Notes under the pieces: generated by a model
What the model saw: the letters and a program-made list of their open reading frames with translations, nothing else
What the model was told of the DNA's origin: nothing
Databases searched by the model: none
Made by a program: the position numbers and the translations under genes
Shown here: positions 37,101 to 49,525 of the stretch, in pieces
Layout of the letters: every line of letters starts with the position of its first letter
Numbering within the stretch: the first letter of the stretch is position 1
Source of the DNA: Leptodontidium sp. MPI-SDFR-AT-0119
Taxonomy: Eukaryota; Ascomycota; Leotiomycetes; Helotiales; Leptodontidiaceae
Length of the DNA stretch: 64,000 nucleotides
NCBI GenBank assembly: GCA_020726505.1
Contig: JAHLEZ010000014.1
Location: 124,001-188,000, forward strand
Direction of reading: 5' to 3'

Positions 37101-40100
37101 AATCGGAAATACTATTATAAAAAGACTCACCGGCGTTCCGCCGTGGAGATCTTTTCGATTAACGCCGCAGCGTTCCACAGGTCAATGAAACGGAAGTCTA
37201 GAGATAAGATATTCGTGGTGACTCTTCAAGAGATAAATGCCTTAAGTAATTAAAGAAACTAAGAGCGAGAGAAAGCCGCTGCTATATCAGCTCTAACTGT
37301 CGAACTCACTCACCGTCGCTAGTCAGCTATATAATTTACACTCTCTATTTAAGAGCTAGACGCTAAACTAATAGTTCCCCTAGAGTACGCTAATTAGACT
37401 CACGTATTCTCTAAGGCAGAAAGTGATATTCTCCCCCCTTATTACTTGTACGATCACAAAATTAAGCTAAAAAGAGAAGGTAAGAAAGTACTTAAGTATT
37501 CGCTATTATATAAGATATTAACTAAAGAACTTAAGGCTATTAAGGAATATATCACGGATAACTTAGACAAAGGATTTATTAAGCCGTCTTAAGTACTATT
37601 TACTGCCCTCATTCTCTTTATTAAGAAACCGAATAGCTCCCTACGGTTATATATTGACTTTCGGGTACTAAATTCCCTCACTTAGAAGGACTGATACCCC
37701 TTACCTCTAATTAATAAGACCTTAACTCGTATAATTAATACTTATATCTTTACTAAATTAGACATTCGTTAAGCCTTTTACTAAATCTAAATAGACTTAA
37801 CATTAAAGGAGTATACTACCTTCCGCACGAGGTACGGCGTATATAAGTGTAAAGTTCTTCCTTTTAGCCTAACTAATAGCCCTATTACTTACTAGCGCTA
37901 TATAAATAATATTCTCTTTAATTACCTTAATGATTTCTATATAACGTACTTAGACAATATTCTTATATACTTTAAGGACCCCTTATAATACTAGCTCTAC
38001 GTCAAAAAAGTACTTTAACGCCTTAATAACGTTAAGCTATAAGTCGACCTAAAGAAGTGTGAGTTTAAAATAATATAAACTAAGTACTTAAGATTTATTA
38101 TATTAACTTCTAGCCTAAAAGTTAATCCCGAGAAGGTCTCTGTCGTTCGTGAGTAGACTTACCTTAACTCTATTAAAGGTGTGTAGTCCTTCCTCGGTTT
38201 TTGTAACTTCTACTAGAGATTTATCTACGACTACGATATTATAACGAAACCTCTTATTTAACTTACTAAGAATAACGTTCCCTTTCGCTTTATTATAGAA
38301 TGTGAAGATGCCTTTAACCTCCTAAAACATACTCTTACGTCCGCGCCTCTCTTAAGGCACTACTAATAAGACTTACCTTGCCTCCTAGAGACGGATACTA
38401 GTAATAGTGTTATGGCCGGAGTCCTTTCTTAATAACACGGCGACAACTAGTTCCCCGTTATTTTCTTTTCAAAAACTATATTACTTACTAAGCTTAATTA
38501 CGTAATATATAATAAAGAGATATTAGTTATTATTAAATCCTTTGGGCACTGGCGTGCTAAGTTAGTAGGAGCCCCTTACTAAGTCCGTGTCGTAACAGAC
38601 TATAAGGCCTTAAAATACTTTATAACCTCTAAGTAATTAAATACTAGACAAGCATAATAAGTAGAGCTTCTAGCGGATTATAATTTTATAATCACGTACC
38701 GCCTTAGAATTTATAATCCCCTAGTAGACGCACTCTCCTGTAAGCTAGACGAATTAGATTAACAGAATTCTATAAAGAAGACTTAACGTCTTTAATAACT
38801 CTTATACTAAGACTAAGTTGACCCCCACTTACTATCTATAGAGTTACGGCCGCCTGACGACGCCGACGCGCTAGTGGCCGACGTTAAGCTCGCTGCCCTC
38901 ACACTAACATTCTCTATCGTATAGTAAATCCTAGAAGTTAATCGCACTACTCCTTCCCTACAAGCTCTATATAAGCAAGCTATATTAAGTTCTCCAAGTA
39001 AACTCAGCCTAGTAAGTAACTTCTTACTCCACGACAGCCGCCTCTTAGTCCCTAATGTCGATCACCTCTAAACCTTCCTTATACGAGAGGTCTATAATTA
39101 AGTCACTACAGTGCACCTTAGTACTAAGAAGACGATTTAAATACTCTCTTCTTAATATTAGTGGCATAGAATCACGTCTATAGTTTAGTAGTATTACTAT
39201 AATTGTCATATATACCGACGAATTTAAGTTCCCCGAGATAAAAAGCCTAGATTCTTTTATCCTCTTTCTGTTTCGTCTAGACTATAGGAATATATTACTA
39301 TAGACTACTACTCTTTTACTAAAGACAAATATAAATTCGACAACGTTCTCGTCTTTATTAATAGATTTAATAAACAAGTTATTAATATCCCTTACTAAAA
39401 GACGACAAATGCTTAAAAGTTAGCTATTATATATATATACTATGTGTATCGTTACTTTAGCGCTCCCTTGACTATTACTTCTAATAGAGGCCCCTAGTTT
39501 GTCTCTAGGTTTTAGACTGCCCTTAGCAAGATCCTCGGAACTAAGAGACAACTGTCCGCTGTTAACTACTTATAGACAAACGGCTAGACCGAAGTATATA
39601 ACTAATACTTACAGAAACGACTCCGACCTTTCGTTACGTACTACTAAGACAACTAGTTAAAGTACCTCCCTATTATAAACTACGCCTAGATGTCCCTCCC
39701 ACACGATTCCCTAGGGGGACTCTCTCTATTTAAGGTAGTTTATAAATACGCACTACGCACGAATTAAGACTAGAAAATTAACTTATTAGACTTAGCTACC
39801 TCCGTTAATAAGTTAAACACTTAATAAGCCATTAACTATGCCTAACGCCATAAGAAAGCTTAGGACATAACTCGATCGAACCTCACTATGGCCTAAGCTA
39901 AAATAGCTAAGTCCTATAACGCCTCTCGCCGCGATGTCGACTTTAATAAAGACAGCCTAGTCTAGCTTGACATACGCTACTTTAAGACACTCCGTCTATC
40001 TAAGAAGTTAAATATACTAACTAATAGACTATTTAAAGTACTCGAGAAGGTAAGACACTCGTACCGCCTAGAACTACTAGCGAGTATAAAGGTCTATAAC

Positions 40101-40400
40101 GTCTTTCTAACTAACAAGCTTCGCCGGGACCTTAACGATCCCTTACTAGGCTAAGTACAAGATGCCCCCCCGCTAATTAACATTATAAGTAACGACGAGT
40201 AAGAACTAAAAGAAGTACTTACTTACCGTAAGAAGGGTAAGACTCTATCTTACCGTATTACTTGGCTTAATTAAGACGTTAATTTAGACTAGTACAATGC
40301 CTTTAACCTCAAGTACGCTCTACACAAAGTCAGGGATTTCCACCTTAGTCACCTCGAGTACGTAGGACCCCCTACTAAGTTACTTGAATAAATTAAAGTA
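34150..40400 (+). pseudogene. Gypsy-1 gag-pol remnant
   Basis: The gag-like part lies at about 34,150-35,250 and a protease-like part at about 35,330-35,600. Reverse transcriptase spans about 37,440-38,230: a LYIDFRVLNSLT segment, a TKLDIR segment, then the YLDNILIYF catalytic box near 37,950. RNase H follows to about 38,760, with LETDTSNSVMAGVLS and HWRAKL segments. Integrase runs from about 39,050 to 39,900, with an ITIDYYSF segment for the first Asp and a PLTITSNRGP segment for the second. The C-terminal part at about 40,200-40,390 contains YRKKGKTLSYRIT and a LSHLEYVGPP tail, resembling the chromodomain-like module of chromoviruses. Numerous stops make it non-functional. Confidence 0.85.
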
Positions 40401-40494
40401 TAAGAAGATAGTATTAACGACTACGACGACCTTGATAGTGACAAGGAGATAGACTAACGCTCGAGGACGAGCTTTTTCCGGAGGGGGGGGGTAA

Positions 40495-40743
40495 TGTGAC
40501 GACTATCACTATCTAGAGCCTCATTTCTACCGGCTCTATTTAGTACTATACGATCGGGACGTACCGAGATTACTATAGTGCTAGATATACTAATCTCTTG
40601 TATATAGACCTCTTCTTTCCTTACTTTCTTTCCTTTATAGTTATAGATTCTAAGTTAATACTTAGTATCGTCATATATCTCTTGTGTTAATATGTGAGGC
40701 GTCAGTTACACGTGACTGCCGTCTTTCTAGGGCAAGCGTCACA
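40495..40743 (+). repeat. Gypsy-1 3' LTR (249 bp)
   Basis: Direct repeat of 33,023-33,271; the right end GCGTCACA is unmutated and is followed by GAAAA. Confidence 0.95.
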
Positions 40744-41513
40744 GAAAATATAGTGAAGTAATTGTTACGACCTACGATGCGCCTCGTATTCTAACCGACA
40801 CGGGCTCGTAGCATCGCTGGCTATGCGACGGCGCTAAGCCTGATAGGGAAGAGTAAGTGGCGAGCCTGCGACATGTTGACGTGAATGCAGTGTATAAAAT
40901 GATTTGATTTGATTTAATTAATAGCTATTAATCAAAATCAAATCAAGTCAAATTTAGATTAATCAAATTCAAATCAAATCAAATCAGATTAATTGATTAT
41001 TAATTAATTTATTTAATTAATATAAGAGCCGTATCCTAATTAGGTATAGAGTGCTAAGACCTATTATTATTAGGTGTAGCGTATACTAAAAATAGGGGTG
41101 GCGAGTCCTAACCGAGCTTTACGTAGCTTAGCTAAGTGATTCTAAAGCCTTTTTTATAATACTTGACTATATTAGCTAATAATAAACAAAAAATATATAC
41201 TAGTAAGTATTTAATAATATATTAATAAATTAAAAAATATATTAGAAATAAAAAGTAACTTATATTATTAAGTACTTTAAGGAAATCGATAATAGCTAAC
41301 GCGTCTTAATATAAGCTCAAGGACTAGGATAATTACGAGATAGCCGTCGCTAATTTCGGATAAGCCGAGCGCTTATTTGTTATTTATAATTATTAAAACT
41401 TTATTTATAATCACGTATACTTAGTCGTTTAAGTAAAGAGCTTATAAAGTAAATATAAAATAATACATCTCGAGGATTAAGGCGTAGGCAAGAAACAAAG
41501 TAATTATCGCTAG

Positions 41514-41882
41514 TGTAATAGTCACTTACAACTATTAATAGTCTGGACTATACTACGGAGATACCGAACAAGTATCGGCAATTTAAACTATTAGAGACCC
41601 CGAGTACTAGCTTCCCTTTAGAAGCCCCGAAAGTCTAAGTAATGAAGACTCTAAATAAAGGTTCTAATATAATTGTACTAGTGTTTTAAGATAAAGGATA
41701 TATACTAGTGTTTAGCCGGCTATAAGCTAATAAGCTTGAGTTTATCTTTAATAACTTACTTATATTTTAACTTATTAATTTACTTATATTCCTTAAGAAC
41801 CTCTATTACACCTAGCCACGTACTACCTACTCTACTATATTATAATTCCTCTTACTGCCCTCTGACAGTACTAACTATTATA
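41514..41882 (+). repeat. Gypsy-2 5' LTR (369 bp)
   Basis: Direct repeat of 53,227-53,595. The 60-codon open frame at 41,736-41,918 overlaps it and is a shadow. Confidence 0.93.
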
Positions 41883-42049
41883 ACTCTTAAGCTTTTACCC
41901 TTACAGGGCCGGTTATAATATGTTAAACTAAGTAACTCTAGAAGTTAATACCGCCACCAACTTGGCTAGACTTCGTAGTGAAGGCCGACTCCTTAGCTCC
42001 TAGGAACTTAAAGAACTAAACGCTAGGGTTAAAGCCCTAAAAGAAATAG

Positions 42050-42234
42050 TGTGGTGCAGAAGTGGAGTAGAGCCTTGCGATTAACGTAGGGAGAATTAAA
42101 GTGATTAATTGTTCTCTAAAATACATAAGGAAATTAGGAGAACACGTTATTCTCCTGAAAGCAGTATAACGTGGCAGAAACTATATCCAGCGTAGCGCGT
42201 AACTAACCGAGCATCAGCCCGTGCCTGTACGACA
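42050..42234 (-). repeat. Copia 3' LTR (185 bp)
   Basis: It pairs with 49,341-49,525 and is the less mutated of the two. Confidence 0.9.
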
Positions 42235-42643
42235 CACCCCCTAGCTAAGTAATAATTATAAGCTACTAATATTATAATTAGCTACTCTAAGTGAGAGCAA
42301 ATACTAAACTAAATAATTAGGCCACAACTATTCTTATACTACTAGGTTAAGCAAACAACCGTCTTATTTAAAGTGGCGCATCCCCCACTTAATTCTTAAT
42401 CCTGTAACCTCTTTACAACATATACAAATCGACCTTTCGATCTACTAACTAATTAACCAATCAATAATTAATTAACTAATTAATAAATTAATTAATTAAT
42501 ACTATAAGTGTATTAGTACGCTTTACTAAGGCTGTTAAGGCTAATTGTTTGGCTATTATTATAAGTTATTGAGTTAATTTTTATTGAACTAATCGTTAAT
42601 TTTAAGGCTATGTGTTAATTTGAATATTACTAACTATAATAAG

Positions 42644-43430
42644 CAAAGAAGAAAAAGGATACTAAGAAGGCTCTAAAGGCTACTCCTACTCTAAAAAGAG
42701 CTACTACGGCTACTCCAGTTACTCGTGCTCGTACTCCTCGAGTCAAGGGAAATAAGCGGTTAGTTATTTGTTTAAGTTACATTAATAACGCCCTCTAAAT
42801 TAAAAGTACTAGCGAGTACTTTAATATTATTAGTCAGAGTACTTATTATTTCGCCTACTCGTCAAGCCACTCTTACAAGATTACTCCCGCTACTGCCCAG
42901 GCCCCTTTCCTCCTCTACTACACTACGCTCTTAAACGACGTAAGTGAAAAGGTAAATTCCCTTAATTATTCCTTTTTAACGTATAATTACTAACTATTTT
43001 AGGAATTAGAGCGCTTAAGAGCTCCCGTTTCTACTGCCCTCTAAGGTAAAGTTACTACTACTATTACTAATAGAACAACCGGCTTAAGAAGAAGTGACGA
43101 GAAGGAGGAAAATAAGGGTAATACTACTATTAAAGAGTCTAATATATTATTCTATCTTGAATTTCCCGCGAAATTAAGGCTAAATCAGTTGATTTCTTTT
43201 AAATAAAGAGAACTTCGGCACTCTAGAGTCTCGCGCGCGGGTTACTAGCGAGTAATTTACTACTACTACTAGTACTCTGTTCTCTTTAGAGCCTACTCGT
43301 GGACCTACTAGTGTTAGTGGAGCTCCGGCTCTTACTCCTAAAGAAGAGGCTTCGGCCGCTTATATTAACGAGCTTTATAGTATAATTAAAAGTGCCTTAG
43401 TTACTCTAGCTAAGGAAGTTTAGGGCTTAC
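42644..43430 (+). pseudogene. spliced cargo reading frame antisense to the Copia pol, unidentified
   Basis: On the + strand, opposite to gag-pol and tail-to-tail with it, lies a frame with few stops. The first exon, 42,644-42,939, begins right after a TACTAAC branch point (42,628-42,634) and acceptor AAG. It encodes a basic Lys/Ala/Thr-rich start (KKALKATPTLKRATTATP, then RARTPRVKGNKR). A 63-bp intron, 42,940-43,002, has GTAAGT, TACTAAC and TTTTAG and keeps phase 0. The second exon from 43,003 stays open to TAA 43,204. In 165 codons there are only two internal stops (TAA 42,796 and 43,042), both explicable as CAA-to-TAA. Another frame, 43,210-43,420, continues with one stop (contains APALTPKEEASAAYINELY) and may be a third exon. 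No domain is recognised; the basic N-terminus would suit a nuclear or nucleic-acid-binding protein. Confidence 0.55.
42940..43002 (+). other. 63-bp spliceosomal intron in the Copia cargo frame
   Basis: Donor GTAAGTG, branch point TACTAAC at 42,988-42,994 and acceptor CTATTTTAG match the fungal consensus closely. Length is not a multiple-of-three artefact: the flanking frames join in phase 0 with both sides open. Confidence 0.65.
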
Positions 43431-43781
43431 TACCCAAAAATAATTAAACTACTCTCTTTTTATAAGGCAAGGCTTAAGAACCTCTAAACAACTAAGTGTC
43501 CCCTTATAATTTACTTACGTTACATTACTTTTACTATAAAAACAAATAACTGTTAAGAGTAATTAAATCTTCTAAATGCCGTGAATTTTACCCCTGAGCT
43601 CAGTTACTCTCGAAGTAAATCAAAAAGTAAGAGAATTTACAAAGTAATAACAAACACATAAAAAAATACATTATATATTCGCAAGGTAAGCTAATAATTA
43701 AACTACCCTTATAATAAAAGAAAAGTAAAAAACGTATATAAAAACTTACTTTAAAGCGAAGGCTTTACAGTAAGTTACTTT

Positions 43782-46700
43782 AATTAAGCACGAACATTTA
43801 CTAAGTTAATAAGAGTAATAAAATTCTTAAATTTCTGCCGAGAGAGGTTCTTTATAAGTCTATTAGCGGGCATATAACTTATAAGCAAATATTCGACTAA
43901 AAAAGTGCCCTTTTAAAACTCTTAACGTAATTATATATTTTAAATATTAACGTAGTAAAACTTAGTAAAAATGCGCTGATTTTCCTTAATAATTAATTAT
44001 ATCGTTTACTAATTATCGTAAAAGATCCTCTAAATTTCCCCTAACTTAAGACGTAACTCCTAAAAGAAACGCTATAAAGCTATAATCTCCTTAGCCGTAC
44101 GCTCAACGCCTAAAAGCTTAGCCTATATAGTTAAAGTAATAACTATATTTTATAAAGCCGCTTTCTATAAGATTAAACCTTTAAAAAGTATTATAATATA
44201 ACTATTAAAAGAACGCCTAATATTGAGATCGTCTATAAATAAAGTATTTAAAGCTATAATAAGCTAAGAGTCGCGTAGCTTATAACTATAAGTAATCGCC
44301 AAAAATTAGGTTCTAAAGAGGTAACGAATAGTCTAATTAACTGCCACAAGGTACTCTAAAGAGGGGTTAGTTAAGAAGTGAGAAAGTCTTAAAGTTATAA
44401 ACGTAACATTTACGTATAATATAATTACCGTATAAAGTACTAAGCTAACCTTCTCTTAATACTCCTTAATTTAAACCGGGATTACTTGCCCTTAATTCTT
44501 TAGTAACTTAACTTAAGGTAGTAGAGTACTTAAGCAATTTCTATTTATTAAGTCAAATTGTAAAGTAACCTTTTAAATATAAGTGTCGTGTATTAAAGAA
44601 ATAGTCTTTACTTGACAATCTCTAATAATATAAACACTTAAAAACCACTCTATTAGTCCTCCTCTAGTGAGCTCGTATACCGTGTTTAAGCCGTCGATAA
44701 TAAGTTAAGCGTCTTTAAGAGCCGAAGTATAATATAATACTTAGATATCGTTAATATAAAAGATAATAAAGACTAAACGTTACTCGTTTATAAAGATATA
44801 AGGCTCCTCTTTATAAGGGATTAACCTTAACTTTAATAAAGTTTTAGTAAAGTCTCCGTATTATAGTACTAGCGAGTTTCTAAGGCTGTAGAGTGCGCGA
44901 TTAACTTCTACTACTATACTGTCTTATTTAAATCCGTCCGGTAAGTAACAGCGTACGCGAGCACTCGATTCGCTTCGTTTGGCGTTAATAAAGGCGTTAA
45001 TAACATTAAATTAGATTATCTTTAAATTAAATTAAGTTACTATTATTATAGCGGTCTTAAAAGAACGAGTAACTAAGGTTGCCGTATATATTAAGAGAAT
45101 TAACGTTTCGGGTTATAAGTCTCCCCTAGTAACAACTCGCGAGCGACATTAGTTAAATACTTTAACGAGTCGACTTTAGCGTGAAATACTTATTTTAATA
45201 GTATTAATTATTTAGTAGTAAAACTTTATTTAACGACTCTCTAGTAGTTACGTGACTCTAAGTTAGTAATTTCCTTAATTACGTCGGCTCAGAAGTACTC
45301 TCCTAAAAGGTAATCCTTGAGGTCTCTCTAATTTAATAAGTCCTTTAGTAATTAGGATTAATGTATTCGTAGGAGATTAACCGGTTGTTAAATTTCGATA
45401 TTCTTAAGAATAGACGTTAAGATAATAACGTAAACTACGCTTAAGTCTTTCCCGTCTCTTTGCACTAGCTCTTAATTAGGCCAAAAGGTCCCTAGAAAAT
45501 CCTCTAAATACTCACGGTTACTCGACAGGTTTAACGATTCTGTAATTAACTCTTTAATAATTATTATATAGACGCTTTAATTCGGTTTTGTAATCTTACT
45601 ACTAACTTAAGTCTTTCGACCGTCGCTAGTTACTCGATCTTCCACCCTTTTCCTCTATAAAGGTTTAAGTAAGTTATTATTAATTAAGGCCGGAAGTAAA
45701 AAGTGTTACTTTATATTTAATTCTTCCCTTAAGTCTAATAAGTTAAAATATTCCTTATACTCTATTACTTAAGGCGGAGCTTCTAATTACTTAAGGCCGG
45801 CACCTTAAGTAAATACTCCCCGACGCTTAAGACTGCGCTCTTAGTCGTATAGCCCTTAAGAATATATAATAACTTATAATATTAATTAGCGCTTAGCTCT
45901 TATATCTCTCTTAAAGTTTAATACGCTACGTAAAATATCTCTCTTAGTTATATTCTAAGACACTAACTGTTTTGATTTATTAACTCGTTTTAAGACCTAA
46001 TTAAAGTACTCGTAAGTAAGAAGTCTAGTACTCTTCCTTAATTAATTCACCCCCGAGTTTTTACTAACGAGTTTTATTAATCTTGACTTTTCTAGGGGTA
46101 ATATTAGTTACTCTACCCTCGTAATTAAAAGCTTAATCGAAGGCTGTAATACCCCCGATGTTATAAACTGACGTACAAAAAGCGGACCCGCTGTCTGTAG
46201 ACTGCGTATTTGACTACATAACTCTTTTGCTCAAGTTATCACGTGATTCTTGCTCAACACACCCCCCAGAGGCGGCGGAATGATAATCCGGCGTCTCTGA
46301 ATACCTCTACGGCGCACGACTAATCAATTGGCCTACGGCCTATCGCCTACGACCAATTAACCGGCGCAACTAAGTAGCCCCACGAAAACAGGCGCTAAGC
46401 CTATTCCGCTGTATGATAAGCAAAGGTGGAGAAAGAGTCGAGGCCAAGCCTTGGCACCCCCAAGCGAAGACAGCTCGCTAGACGGGACAGCGGCAGAAGC
46501 TCGGTGGAGAAAAAGAGCTGAAAAATAGCCACAGGGACGCAGTCCCCTGTCGTGGTAGACTCAAGACAGAGCTGTGGCTCTTAACTGTCGTGTAAAAGAA
46601 CGAGCATTAGCTCAGGGGTTTGAAAGATTCTACGATCAGATGAGGTTCTGGAAAGTGTGCCCTTAATATTAATATTATTCTCCGTATACTACTTTTCGTA

Positions 46701-49300
46701 CTTAATTAATTTATTAATTCCTATAACTGAGGTATTATTATCTTAGCGTATTTTGTAAATCGAGAGTCTAAATTAACGTCTCGTCCACGCCTTAAATAGT
46801 TTAAGAGCTCTTAAGACGGCGATTAACCCTTTGTTTTTTAAGAGCTATTTATAGAATTTCCTATTATATTAGTCTTTAATTAATAAAAGCTAGCTATTCT
46901 TATTAAATTTAATAAGGAAGTCGAATAAGTCCTAAGAAATGTAATAAAAAGGCTAAGTAACTGTTTTCTCTAAAGGTCTTCGACTAACGACTTACTACGC
47001 GACAATTAGAGAATACTCTTTATACTTAATTTAAGTAGTGCCTAAGATCTCGACGTTATACGTATTTTTAATTAAATTCTCTAACGCTTCTTTCCTTAAG
47101 TGCCTTACTTATAAGTGCTATAACCTAACGTCGTCTAACCGCGGTCTTAAATATTGTCGACTTAATTAAAAGCCTTGCCGGATACTCCTTTAAAGCGTAC
47201 AAAATATTAAAAAGGTATAAGTTAAGCGAATTAGAGAGTTATAAGTAGTTAAAGAGGCTAAAGAGTAGTTAAAAGGCTTATATTTAAAGAAAGCTAAGTT
47301 AAATTATCGCTTTAATTACTTTAATATAATACTTTTCTTAATTAATCCCACGCGTAACGTATAGTCTAACTTATTATACTAAACTCTAGCCTTTAATAAA
47401 CAAGCTTCTGAAATAATATTAATATTAAATCCTTTAACGACAACGACGTTAAAAAGCCTTAAGTCTTTAGTATTTAGTCTATTAGGGCTATAGAGAGTAC
47501 CCTTAAAGACACAAGTACCTTAGCCTTTGACTATAAGGCTCGATATTCCGGCTTTAATACTATTGTCGTTAATTAATTTAATAAAAGTCCTAGGCTCTAA
47601 TAGAGTAACCGAGTTAACCAAATGAGTAGTAGCGCCGTTATTAAGTAGGGTGCTCTTTAAGAGCAAGTGTTAATTTATATTAATAGTAGTATAAATTCTA
47701 AAGGTAATAAGAGCCTTATTAAGTAACTTCGGATTCATTATATAAGTATTAATACTACCGGGGTACCTCGGTAGTTTTAAGGCCTTTACTAAGGTTGTCG
47801 GAGAAGACAAGGAATTTTCGGAGGTTATTCCCTTAGTAATTTCCTTTACTACTACTTATTTTTACCTTTTCTTATTAATTACTCGTTTAAAGTCGGGAAA
47901 TTCCTTTTTAAGCTTAATTCGGGTTTCTTTATTTCCTTTATAAACAGTAAGTTACGTAGTTTGTCCCCGGTTAAGCTATTATAGTAATATTAAAGTCTAT
48001 AACACTTAATTACTTTATGTCAATAAGAGCTCACTTTATAAGGGCAAGTATTAAGTAAGGTATTTAGTGAAGGGGTCCTTAGTACTAGTAATACTCCTAA
48101 AGTATCTGATCTCCCTCTTAGTATAATATATAATCTAATTATCTTATTTCTTTTAATAGCCGTAAGAGACTCTTCGTTAAGCGCTAATAACTAATTAACG
48201 TATTAAAGTAACGTGTACTTGTGAATAACCTTAAGAGTATTATTTCTAAAGACTTTAAATAGTCGTTCGCGGGCTTATTTAAGTGCGAGCTTCTCTTGTA
48301 CTGCTTTAATAAAGTTAATAATTACTAAAGGGCCCTTAACGTCCGGAATGTTATATAATAAAGTATCTTAGTAAGTTAATCGTTACTCTTGAATTTACAC
48401 CTTAGAATTAACTTGTCTTATTTTAACGATTTCGAGCTTCTCTTTATATTTAGCTTAAGCTTTAATAAGGTTACTTGTTTCTAAAGGGGCGTAGTCTCTC
48501 TTTAATACCTTAAGGAGTATTTATAAAGTCTAAGATCGTGGGTCGTTCGATTCGTTTGTTATTTTATTAAGGTACTCCTTTACTTTTTGTTCCTCCTCAA
48601 TCTCGTACTCTTAAATAACACTTTAGTAGATTAAAAGATTAATTGTTTCTTAAATCCACTTATATACTACTTTATAAGCCCAAGCCTTTTCTAATTATTA
48701 TGTGTGTTTTATAATATATTCCTTTATTAAGGCAGTATATATTAAAGTAATTATAATAACGTTAAATAATATAAGAAGTATTATATATAGTTTAAGCCCC
48801 TTAAGTTCGGGTACTTGTTAGTCTTTATTTTACTTTACTTACTCCCTAAAGTTGAAATCGAGAGCCTCTTTGTCTTATTATACCTTTACTTCGTCGATTG
48901 TTTATACTTAAGGCTCGTTTTCGAGGATATTTAAAGCGACTAGTAGCTTTAGATTAACTGACGTCTATACTTTATAAAAGATATAAAAGGATTTAAAGGC
49001 TTAGTACTATAGAATCTAAGTTTGCCTATTATAATTAAGCGGCGTTTAATTATTAAAAGAGGAGATTAAAATTAAGTTTACTATAACGAAGAGAAGGTTA
49101 CTTTCTCGAGGGTTCAATAGATTTATTAAAGAGGAAAAGGGAATATTAAGTATAGGTACTCGATTTACCCTTTTCTAGAGAGGTTAAAGGGAAAATAGCG
49201 GTGTAAACTACACTTATTAATAAGTAGAAAACGCCGACGTTATTCGTCACTTACTAATCTTACGTTAATAACTTTACTTAAATTTATAAAGTACAAAAGG
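43782..49300 (-). pseudogene. Copia gag-pol remnant
   Basis: On the - strand the protease is seen at about 47,690-47,390, with a LLNNGATTHLVNSVTLLEP segment matching the D-G-A-T/S box plus HLVN of Copia. Integrase follows at about 46,990-46,680 (LLLIKDQYNRKFYK; LLKNKGLIAVLRAL) and is then cut by the GC-normal island. Reverse transcriptase lies at about 45,150-44,300, with a TLASRSF-like stretch, the NAF(I/L)NA-like region near 45,000, and the catalytic FYINDI box (YVDDI type) at about 44,740. The tail at about 43,960-43,782 holds GTFLVEYL, PANRLIKNLSRQKFKNF and ends the polyprotein. Gag, presumably 49,300-47,800, is too mutated to describe. Confidence 0.8.
46150..46655. other. GC-normal island interrupting the Copia integrase, unidentified
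   Basis: About 500 bp of clearly higher GC and little sign of RIP lies between strongly RIP-mutated Copia flanks. It begins near a TGTTATAAACTG motif (46,159) and ends near GGAAAGTGTGCCC (about 46,655). It contains short palindromes (for example GGCCTACGGCC). I could not find matching ends or a target duplication. The left-hand Copia sequence seems to resume beyond the integrase core, so part of integrase may be missing. It may be a solo LTR or another short element inserted after RIP. Confidence 0.55.
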
Positions 49301-49340
49301 AAGAATACTAACTTAATAACTTCGTCACGGGACTTATAAC

Positions 49341-49525
49341 TATAATATAAAAGTAAAGTAAAGCCTTGTGATTAACGTAAGGAGAACTAAAGTGGTTAAT
49401 TATTATCTAGAATATATAAGGAAATCAGGGGAACACGTTATTCTCCTAAAAGCGGTATAACGTGGCAGAAACTATATCTAGCGTAGCGCGCAGCTAACCG
49501 AGCATTAGCCCGTGCCTGTACGACA
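49341..49525 (-). repeat. Copia 5' LTR (185 bp)
   Basis: It pairs with 42,050-42,234; many TG-to-TA changes at its inner end. Confidence 0.9.

Larger units (their letters stand above)
33023..40743 (+). mobile_element. Gypsy-1: 7.7-kb Ty3/Gypsy LTR retrotransposon with chromodomain-like tail
   Basis: Two 249-bp direct LTRs (33,023-33,271 and 40,495-40,743) begin TGTGACGACT and end GCGTCACA (5' copy RIP-changed to GCGTCATA). The 5-bp duplication GAAAA flanks the element at 33,018-33,022 and 40,744-40,748. A polypurine tract GGAGGGGGGGGG precedes the 3' LTR at about 40,480-40,491. The internal region carries gag and pol in Gypsy order. A foreign solo LTR (33,419-33,693) sits in the leader, so the native length is about 7.44 kb. 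All long frames are interrupted by TAA/TAG. Confidence 0.95.
42050..49525 (-). mobile_element. Ty1/Copia retrotransposon (7.48 kb) inserted in Gypsy-2, with an antisense cargo frame
   Basis: The 185-bp LTRs are at 49,341-49,525 (5') and 42,050-42,234 (3') on the - strand. Their outer ends on the + strand are TGTGGTGC (RIP-changed to TATAATAT in the other copy) and GTACGACA. A G-rich polypurine tract on the - strand abuts the 3' LTR at about 42,235-42,245. The flanking 5-mers are AATAG and AAAAG, which differ by a non-RIP change, so they may not be a true duplication. Order on the - strand is protease, integrase, reverse transcriptase, RNase H, which defines Copia. Confidence 0.9.

Noticed and set aside
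40905..41025. ATCAAATCAAATC tract as a CRISPR array, microsatellite or centromeric repeat
   Set aside because: The repeats are degenerate, too short for CRISPR, and are mirrored at 53,920-54,040 as the inner ends of a hAT-like element with an 8-bp duplication.
41736..41918. 60-codon + strand open frame
   Set aside because: It overlaps the Gypsy-2 5' LTR, and the 3' LTR does not keep it open.
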